From Bacteroidaceae bacterium (lineage in GTDB: Bacteria; Bacteroidota; Bacteroidia; Bacteroidales; Bacteroidaceae), in contig JAEEOD010000204.1 in NCBI GenBank assembly GCA_016284115.1, positions 1 through 5,199 on the forward strand: a stretch of DNA of 5,199 nt, read 5' to 3'. Numbering within the stretch: position 1 is the first letter of the stretch; each line of letters begins with the position of its first letter. Positions 1 to 5,199 of this stretch are shown here, piece by piece. The notes under the pieces are model-generated. The model saw only the letters and a program-made list of their open reading frames with translations, made no database searches and was not told the DNA's origin. The position numbers were made by a program, and so were the translations under genes.

Positions 1-21
1 TAGAAAAGATAATTATAATAT
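1..21 (+). other. AT-rich leader before the permease gene
   Basis: These 21 bases are almost entirely A and T and contain no purine-rich Shine-Dalgarno element, as is common before genes in Bacteroidota. An in-frame TAA at 16-18 shows that the permease reading frame cannot extend further upstream. The TAG at 1-3 could be the stop codon of a preceding gene, but too little sequence is visible to tell. The string AGATAATT at 7-14 recurs before the adaptor gene. Confidence 0.5.
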
Positions 22-1290
22 ATGTTTGACAGTGATTTTTGGCAGGAAGTTCTGCAAACCATCAAGAAGCAGAAGTGGCGCAGTCTTATGACCGCTTTCG
101 GTGTCTTCTGGGGATTGTTCATGTTGATGATTCTCATTGGAGCTGGTATGGGCTTCAAAGGAGGACTTGTTGGACAATTGGAACAAATGCCGTCCAATAG
201 TATGGCGTATATTTGCAATCTGACCAGCATACCATATATGGGATTAGAGCGCGATAGAGCATGGAATATGGACGAGGGTGACATTGCCGCTATCCAAAGT
301 CAGTTCCCTGGAGCTATGAAGGATGCTATCTGTCTGATGTATGTTCCCGATAAGAATAGCATACAGACTATCGTCTCTGAGGAAGGCAATGACGAAGCTG
401 CCGTAGCTGGTGTCTCTGCTGCTTACAGCATGCTCTCGCCTCAGAAAATCGTTGCTGGACGTTACATCAATGGTTTCGACATCAATGAGCGCAGGAAAGT
501 GTGTGTAGTGGGCGAAGATTTGGCTAAGAAGCTGTTCGCTTCCGTTGCCAATTCTGTTGGACGTGAAGTCAGGATTGGCGATGTGTCTTACCAGATTATT
601 GGTATCACGAAAAAGACCAATGCTTTGGTCAATTTGGGACCAAACGAATCGAATAGCGTTTTTCTGCCCGTCACTACTGCACAACAGGTATATAATCAGT
701 CAGGAAAGACAGATTGTCTATTCCTCGTATTCGACGATAAGTTCCCATCGGAGGAGTATACGGAGCAGGTGGCAAAGGTAATCCGTAGCCGCCATCAAAT
801 TCATCCTGATGACGACATCGCCCTTTCAACTATTGACCTCAAGAGCCAATTGAACCAGTTTGATGTTATGCTTAGTGGTATCAACGCCTTGGTATGGCTC
901 GTGGGATTGGGAACCCTTTTGGCAGGGCTTATCGGCATCAGTAATATTATGATGGTAACCGTCAAGGAACGTACACAGGAAATTGGTGTTCGTCGAGCTT
1001 TAGGAGCTGAACCGATGACCATCATTAAGCAGATCGTTTGCGAGAGTATGATGCTCACTCTGGCTGCAGGTATTGTAGGTATTACGGCCGGACTATGGGT
1101 GCTCACTGCCATCAACAAAGCAACTGCAGCATCATTGGGCGATGGAGGCTTTTTCTCCAATCCCCATGTGCCTTTCGTTGCAGCTATTGCGGCTCTCTTC
1201 ATCCTTGTGATGGGCGGACTTTTTGCAGGATGGCTACCTGCGAAGCGGGCACTTGCTATCAAGGCCATTGAGGCATTAAGGGAAGAATAA
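22..1290 (+). CDS. MacB/FtsX-family ABC transporter permease (no fused ATPase)
   Basis: A 422-residue inner-membrane permease of the type VII (MacB/LolCE/FtsX) ABC family, which couples cytoplasmic ATP hydrolysis to movement of a periplasmic domain. The expected topology is visible: helix 1 at about 22-45, a large periplasmic MacB-core domain at about 46-285, then helices at about 287-313, 338-364 and 384-405. The family coupling segment follows helix 2 (KERTQEIGVRRALGA, 315-329). The C-terminus has the usual ending with PAKRA at 406-410 and EALREE at 417-422. E. coli MacB carries its ATPase on the same chain (about 650 residues); here there is no Walker A or ABC signature, so a separate ATPase must supply energy. 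The ATG at 22 is the first start after an in-frame stop at 16-18. It is followed after 53 bases by the adaptor and then a TolC-like gene, which points to a tripartite exporter. The substrate cannot be read from the sequence. Confidence 0.93.
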   Translation: MFDSDFWQEVLQTIKKQKWRSLMTAFGVFWGLFMLMILIGAGMGFKGGLVGQLEQMPSNSMAYICNLTSIPYMGLERDRAWNMDEGDIAAIQSQFPGAMKDAICLMYVPDKNSIQTIVSEEGNDEAAVAGVSAAYSMLSPQKIVAGRYINGFDINERRKVCVVGEDLAKKLFASVANSVGREVRIGDVSYQIIGITKKTNALVNLGPNESNSVFLPVTTAQQVYNQSGKTDCLFLVFDDKFPSEEYTEQVAKVIRSRHQIHPDDDIALSTIDLKSQLNQFDVMLSGINALVWLVGLGTLLAGLIGISNIMMVTVKERTQEIGVRRALGAEPMTIIKQIVCESMMLTLAAGIVGITAGLWVLTAINKATAASLGDGGFFSNPHVPFVAAIAALFILVMGGLFAGWLPAKRALAIKAIEALREE

Positions 1291-1343
1291 GAATAGTACG
1301 CTATGCGTTAACATATAATAGATAATTGAAAATTGATAAATAT
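1291..1343 (+). other. Intergenic spacer between permease and adaptor genes
   Basis: This is the longest gap in the window, 53 AT-rich bases. It has no TAnnTTTG-type Bacteroidota -7 element, no T-tract terminator and no Shine-Dalgarno sequence. A four-base inverted repeat (ACGC 1298-1301 / GCGT 1305-1308, loop TAT) is too short to call a terminator. The spacer also holds AGATAATT, shared with the leader of the permease gene, and an AATTGA-type repeat. Co-transcription of the flanking genes is the simplest reading. Confidence 0.5.
1324..1336 (+). repeat. Short AATTGA-type repeat, copy 1
   Basis: The 13 bases AATTGAAAATTGA consist of two AATTGA units separated by one base. They lie just before the adaptor's ATG at 1344. 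The reverse complement of a copy with a single mismatch is found at 2493-2505. Two copies of so short an AT-rich string could be chance, so confidence that this is a true repeat family is low. Confidence 0.3.
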
Positions 1344-2444
1344 ATGAAGAAGGTTTTGAAAATTGCAGGATGGAGCCTGGTTGGGCTTTTTATCATTTAC
1401 ACATTCTATTTCCTGTGGAAGCAGTCACAACCTGCTCCTGTAGTCTATGAACTCGTTACTCCCGAACAACGCGACATCGTGAAGCGTGTTACGGCTACGG
1501 GAAGTGTTGAAGCCCGTAACCAGGTAGAGGTGAAGCCTTTGGCAACTGGTGTCATCAGTCAGTTGCGGGTTCTGCCGGGCGACTACGTCAAGGTGGGCGA
1601 CATTATAGCCACCATCAAGATTATTCCTGATATGGCACAACTCAATCAGGCCATGAGTCAAGTAGAGTCAGCACGTATCTCACTCAATGAGGAGCAACGT
1701 GAATACGACCGTATAAAAGGATTATACGACAAAGGCGTGGTGAGTCGTGAGGAGTTTGAGATGAAGGAGGCCAAGTTGGCATCTGCAAAAGAGAACGTAA
1801 TGGCAGCTCAGACACAGGTGGAGGTTATCACCCAGGGACAGTCAAGTCGTTCTGGTAGTGTCAACATTACCAGTCTTCGCTCCACTATTAGCGGACTGGT
1901 GCTCAACGTGCCTGTTAAAGTAGGTTCATCAGTCTCAGGAACCAGTGCCTTTACTGAAGGTTCCACCGTTGCCAAAATTGCCGATATGGGAGACATTATC
2001 TTCCGAGGTTTTATAGATGAGACAGAGGTAGCTAAGTTGCAGCAAGGCATGGAGCTTGAACTCACGTTGGGTTCTATGCAGGATGTAAAGATTCCGGCAA
2101 CCCTCGACTATATTGCTCCTGAAGGTGAAATGCAAAACGGAGCCAAGATGTTTGAGCTGAAAGCCTCCGCCCATATTCCGAGCAATGTCAATATCCGATC
2201 AGGCTATAGTGCTAATGCCAACATTGTAATAGCAAAGGCGGAGAACGTACTTTCTTGCGACGAAACAGCCATTGAGTTTGCCGACAACAAGACCTATGTC
2301 TATGTCCTTACCTCCAATCCTAAAGATGTAGAGAACCAGAAATTTGATCGTCGTGAGGTCAGCATCGGTATTTCCGACGGATTATATGTAGAACTGAAGA
2401 GCGGTGTGAAAGCCAGTGATATACTCAGAGGAATAAAGAAATAA
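1344..2444 (+). CDS. MacA/HlyD-family periplasmic adaptor subunit of efflux pump
   Basis: A 366-residue membrane-fusion protein expected to bridge the inner-membrane permease and the outer-membrane duct. An N-terminal anchor helix spans about 7-25 after MKK, with no lipobox cysteine. The two lipoyl half-motifs are at about 61-91 (with PGDYVKVGD at 78-86) and 176-214, flanking an alpha-helical hairpin at about 95-166. A beta-barrel (about 215-300) and a membrane-proximal domain (about 300-366) follow. At the hairpin tip R123, L127 and S134 reproduce the R-x3-L-x6-S pattern known from AcrA-type adaptors to contact TolC. Length is normal for the family. The frame is open back to a TTG at 1326, directly after a TAA at 1323-1325. 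I prefer the ATG at 1344 because it gives a typical basic-then-hydrophobic N-terminus and the TTG lies inside a short repeat. The stop is four bases before the TolC-like gene, so translation is probably coupled. Confidence 0.93.
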   Translation: MKKVLKIAGWSLVGLFIIYTFYFLWKQSQPAPVVYELVTPEQRDIVKRVTATGSVEARNQVEVKPLATGVISQLRVLPGDYVKVGDIIATIKIIPDMAQLNQAMSQVESARISLNEEQREYDRIKGLYDKGVVSREEFEMKEAKLASAKENVMAAQTQVEVITQGQSSRSGSVNITSLRSTISGLVLNVPVKVGSSVSGTSAFTEGSTVAKIADMGDIIFRGFIDETEVAKLQQGMELELTLGSMQDVKIPATLDYIAPEGEMQNGAKMFELKASAHIPSNVNIRSGYSANANIVIAKAENVLSCDETAIEFADNKTYVYVLTSNPKDVENQKFDRREVSIGISDGLYVELKSGVKASDILRGIKK

Positions 2445-2448
2445 GACT

Positions 2449-3786
2449 ATGAAGAAACTCATAACTCTCAAGGTGCTGATCATTATCCTTTGTCAATTCT
2501 CAATTGCCAAAGCACAGCATGTATGGACCTACGAGGAGTGTATCCAGTATGCCATAGACCATAATATCGATATTCAACAGAAGGCCGTTGACATCGATTT
2601 GCAGAAAAACGAGTTGAACACTGCCAAGAACGACTGGTTGCCGTCTGTTAGTTTGTCTGCTGCTCAACGTTTCAGCTTCGGCAATGCTTTGGCATCGACA
2701 GGCACCATGCCTTCTTCATCAGAACCCATCAATGGCGACCTGTCATATACCAACGCTACCGTAGATGCTCAGATGCCCATCTTCGACGGTTTCCGCCAGA
2801 AGAATCAGAAGCGTTCCGCTCATTGGGCCGTACAGCAGGCCACTGCTTCGCTCGACTATGCCCGCAAGTCGTTGGCCATTCAGATTGCTACCTATTACCT
2901 GCAGGTTCTCTATGAGAAAGGCATGATGGAAGTTGCTCAAGCGCAAGTGGAAACCAGTCGCCATCTTTGCGAGAAGACCAAGACGCTTGTTGATGACGGC
3001 CGTAATCCAAAAAGTGACTTAGCCGATGCCGAAGCACAGTTAGCTGCTGATGAATATGAACTTACAGAGGCACAAGGCAGATACAAGATTGCCTTGCTCA
3101 CCCTCTCACAGTTGCTGAACCTCGACACTGTTGAGGGCTTTGAGATCGCCGATATGGCAGACGAGGCACTTCTTGAAGCACCTATCAGCAATCCACTGGC
3201 TGATGGTGACGATACTGTGGAACATTTCCCCTCTATCGTTGCTGGTAAGGCCCAGGTGGAGAAAAGCCGTTACGATATTGCTACTGCTCGTTCCGACTAC
3301 TATCCGAAAGTGGATTTCAGGGCTTCTATGAACACCTACTACCTGAACCTCTTCCATGTGTCTCATTCCAATGGTTTTGCATCTCAGATGTGGAAAAATA
3401 GGAGCGAGGTGGTAGGATTGCACCTCACAGTTCCTGTATTCAACCGCTTCTATACGCGCAACAATATCCGCAAGGCTAAGATGACTTTAACTAAGAGTCA
3501 GTTGGCATTGGAAGACTCTCGTCAACAACTGCGCAAAGAGATTGACCAAGCCTACTATAATGCATTGAATGCCCAGAGCAAATACCTCTCTGCCAAGAAA
3601 TCAGAAGAGGCCAGCTTGCTCTCCAGTGCTTATGAGCAAGACAAGTTCGAGGCAGGTCGCAGTACCATCTACGATCTTACCCAGGCTAATCAACGACTGC
3701 GTAAGTCACGTGAAGATGCCGTTCAGGCAAAATATGAGATCATCATACGAAAGAAAATACTGGAAGTTTACAACAACAACTTATAA
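2449..3786 (+). CDS. TolC-family outer-membrane efflux protein
   Basis: A 445-residue precursor of an outer-membrane channel that, as a trimer, forms the exit duct of a tripartite exporter. Residues 1-22 form a signal peptide: K2 and K3, a hydrophobic core, and AKA at 20-22 before Q23, a good signal peptidase I site. C15 is preceded by leucine, so it does not form a lipobox. The mature protein opens with WTYEECIQYAIDHN (26-39), the usual start of Bacteroidota TolC homologues. Two TolC repeats follow, at about 27-230 and 260-440. Each ends in long helices, with GRNPKSDLADAEAQL at 184-198 in the first and AGRSTIYDLTQANQRLRKSR at 402-421 in the second. The start lies four bases after the adaptor stop; AGAGGA at 2427-2432 is too far upstream to be a convincing ribosome-binding site. 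The adaptor and permease just upstream are its expected partners. Confidence 0.94.
   Translation: MKKLITLKVLIIILCQFSIAKAQHVWTYEECIQYAIDHNIDIQQKAVDIDLQKNELNTAKNDWLPSVSLSAAQRFSFGNALASTGTMPSSSEPINGDLSYTNATVDAQMPIFDGFRQKNQKRSAHWAVQQATASLDYARKSLAIQIATYYLQVLYEKGMMEVAQAQVETSRHLCEKTKTLVDDGRNPKSDLADAEAQLAADEYELTEAQGRYKIALLTLSQLLNLDTVEGFEIADMADEALLEAPISNPLADGDDTVEHFPSIVAGKAQVEKSRYDIATARSDYYPKVDFRASMNTYYLNLFHVSHSNGFASQMWKNRSEVVGLHLTVPVFNRFYTRNNIRKAKMTLTKSQLALEDSRQQLRKEIDQAYYNALNAQSKYLSAKKSEEASLLSSAYEQDKFEAGRSTIYDLTQANQRLRKSREDAVQAKYEIIIRKKILEVYNNNL
2493..2505 (-). repeat. Short AATTGA-type repeat, copy 2, inside signal-peptide coding
   Basis: On the + strand this reads TCAATTCTCAATT; on the - strand it is AATTGAGAATTGA, matching 1324-1336 at 12 of 13 positions. 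It lies within codons 15-19 of the TolC-like gene, in the part of the signal peptide just before the AKA cleavage motif, where almost any hydrophobic or small residue is tolerated. Whether it belongs to a dispersed repeat family cannot be judged from two copies. Confidence 0.3.
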
Positions 3787-3798
3787 ACCATTAAGCAG

Positions 3799-5199
3799 AT
3801 GATTAAGGAGATAGAGAAATCTATAGTTTCCCATTGGGAACAACCTGTACTGACCGATTTAAATGCAGGCACTTACCGCTATGCCGATGTAGCTCAACTG
3901 ATAATCCAGCTTCATGCGATGTTTCAGAATGCCGGTATTCAACGGGGCGACAAGATTGCCCTCTGTGGCACCAACAGTGCCCGTTGGGGAATCACATTTC
4001 TCGCTACTGTTACCTATGGTGCCGTAGTAGTTCCCATATTGCCCGACTTCTTACCTGAGCAAATACATCACATCGTCACCCATAGTGAGTCGCGTATTCT
4101 CTTCGTATCAGACCAGATACTTAAGCGCATCGAGCCAACGCAGATGCCCGATCTCCTTGCCATCCTTCGTCTTACAGATTTCTCTACCGTCATTGGATCA
4201 CCTGCTGTCTTTAACATTAGAGATATTTTTGCAAACAGTAGTCCCGTCTCTCCAAATCAGCTGAAATTTCAGCCAGAATCATCTGAGAACGATATGATGA
4301 TGATCAACTACACCAGTGGAACTACAGGATTCTCTAAAGGCGTTATGTTGCCTTATCGCGCTTTCGATAGCAACTATGAGTTTGCCGACGGAGTGTTGGG
4401 ACGTAAGACCATCAACTGCAACATTCTCTCTATGCTCCCCATGGCCCATATGTATGGTCTCATGTTCGAGTTTCTCTATGCGTTCCTTAATGGTTGTCAC
4501 ATATTCTTCCTCACTCAGATGCCCACGCCTCAAGTGATAGCTGCAGCTTTCCAAGCAGTCAAACCCCGCGTGATAGTTGCTGTGCCACTCATCATTGAGA
4601 AGATTACCAGGAAGAAGATTATGAAGAGTGTCATGTCCAGTAAGGCAGCTAAATTCATGAATTGGCCCCTCATTGGCTTCTTCATCAGGCGCCAGATCAA
4701 GAAACAAGTTCTGAAGGCTTTTGGTGGTAATATGTACGAATGCATTGTTGGCGGTGCTGCTCTTAATCAGGAAGTTGAGAGTTTCTTACATAGCTTCAAT
4801 TTCCCCATCACCGTAGGCTATGGAGCTACTGAGTGTGCACCTATCATCACTTTCTCCGACTGGAAATCCTTTGTTCCAGGCTCTTGCGGAAGGGCTGTAG
4901 TCAACATGGAGGTCAAAATTGACAGTAATGACCCACAACACATCCCAGGCGAAATACTTACACGTGGTAAGAACGTTATGCTGGGTTACTATAAGAATCC
5001 AGAGGCCACAGCCGAAGCCCTTGATGCTGATGGATGGTATCATACAGGCGATCTGGGCATCCTTGATGCTAAGGGTAACCTTTTCATCAAAGGTCGCAAG
5101 AAGAATATGCTTCTTGGTCCCAATGGACAAAACATCTATCCTGAGGAGATTGAGGACAAGTTGAACTCTATGACAATGGTGATGGAGAGTATCGTCGTA
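3799..5199 (+). CDS. Long-chain fatty acid--CoA ligase (AMP-binding), 3' end missing
   Basis: The first 467 residues of an adenylate-forming enzyme that makes acyl-AMP from a fatty acid and ATP and then transfers the acyl group to CoA; the frame is open to the window edge. Visible motifs are the ATP-binding loop YTSGTTGFSKGV (171-182), LPMAHMYG (213-220), GGAAL (318-322), YGATE (341-345), and a fatty-acyl-CoA-synthetase-type signature at 411-435 with GWYHTGD at 412-418 and hinge-region GRKK at 432-435. NIYPEEIED at 445-453 begins the mobile C-terminal domain. The catalytic lysine of that domain would lie beyond the window; by family length roughly 80-100 residues are missing. The ATP loop is about 40 residues nearer the N-terminus than in E. 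coli FadD (about residue 213), so the N-terminal half is compact. The ATG at 3799 is the first after the TolC-like stop at 3784-3786 and is in the same frame. The 12-base gap suggests one transcript. Acyl chain length preference is unknown; another acyl-activating specificity remains possible. Confidence 0.9.
   Translation, partial: MIKEIEKSIVSHWEQPVLTDLNAGTYRYADVAQLIIQLHAMFQNAGIQRGDKIALCGTNSARWGITFLATVTYGAVVVPILPDFLPEQIHHIVTHSESRILFVSDQILKRIEPTQMPDLLAILRLTDFSTVIGSPAVFNIRDIFANSSPVSPNQLKFQPESSENDMMMINYTSGTTGFSKGVMLPYRAFDSNYEFADGVLGRKTINCNILSMLPMAHMYGLMFEFLYAFLNGCHIFFLTQMPTPQVIAAAFQAVKPRVIVAVPLIIEKITRKKIMKSVMSSKAAKFMNWPLIGFFIRRQIKKQVLKAFGGNMYECIVGGAALNQEVESFLHSFNFPITVGYGATECAPIITFSDWKSFVPGSCGRAVVNMEVKIDSNDPQHIPGEILTRGKNVMLGYYKNPEATAEALDADGWYHTGDLGILDAKGNLFIKGRKKNMLLGPNGQNIYPEEIEDKLNSMTMVMESIVV

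Noticed and set aside
21..28. TATGTTTG, matching the Bacteroidota TAnnTTTG promoter -7 element
   Set aside because: It overlaps the permease start codon, so it cannot drive that gene from a normal position, and the spacing to any -33 element cannot be seen.
244..684. 146-codon open frame on the - strand inside the permease gene
   Set aside because: It lies wholly within a well-supported gene, has no recognisable domain and looks like a codon-bias shadow. The same holds for the other antisense and out-of-frame open frames over genes 1-4.
1298..1308. ACGC-TAT-GCGT inverted repeat as a terminator or operator
   Set aside because: The stem has only four base pairs and no T-tract follows, and the adaptor gene downstream is expected to be co-transcribed.
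2427..2432. AGAGGA as a Shine-Dalgarno site for the TolC-like gene
   Set aside because: It ends about 16 bases before the ATG, beyond normal spacing, and lies in conserved adaptor codons; Bacteroidota rarely rely on such sites.
2491..2496. Cysteine C15 in the TolC-like signal peptide as a lipoprotein attachment site
   Set aside because: The preceding residue is leucine rather than G, A or S, and a good signal peptidase I site (AKA before Q23) follows.
3834..4058. 74-codon + strand open frame after the TolC-like gene
   Set aside because: It is out of phase with the true ligase frame, which starts at 3799 and runs open to the window edge with all expected motifs.
4279..4707. 142-codon open frame on the - strand over the acyl-CoA synthetase
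   Set aside because: It covers the conserved ATP-loop and LPMAHMYG region of the ligase, shows no own family features and has no upstream signals.

Overview
The window looks like chromosomal DNA from a member of the Bacteroidota, most likely a Prevotella/Bacteroides-type Bacteroidales species. The reasons are the character of the four encoded proteins, AT-rich leaders without convincing Shine-Dalgarno sequences, and moderate GC (judged by eye, not computed). This assignment is inference; no rRNA or other marker gene is present.

Layout: four genes, all on the + strand and tightly packed. (1) 22-1290: MacB/FtsX-type ABC transporter permease without a fused ATPase. (2) 1344-2444: inner-membrane-anchored periplasmic adaptor of the MacA/HlyD family. 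(3) 2449-3786: TolC-family outer-membrane efflux protein. (4) 3799-5199: adenylate-forming long-chain acyl-CoA synthetase, cut off by the window edge. The gaps are 53, 4 and 12 bases. No promoter, terminator, RNA gene, CRISPR array, insertion sequence or attachment site could be supported.

Genes 1-3 together make most of a MacAB-TolC-like tripartite pump. The permease passes mechanical force from a cytoplasmic ATPase to its periplasmic domain, the adaptor bridges the periplasm, and the TolC-like trimer forms the outer-membrane exit duct. The ATPase is not in the window and probably lies just upstream. The acyl-CoA synthetase activates fatty acids with ATP and CoA. Its closeness suggests co-transcription, but a functional link to the pump is only a hypothesis.

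I did not find a clearly undescribed system. The items most worth a second look are a near-identical short AATTGA-type repeat (one copy between genes, one inside the TolC signal-peptide coding region), a fully conserved R-L-S docking motif in the adaptor hairpin, and the pump/acyl-CoA synthetase linkage.
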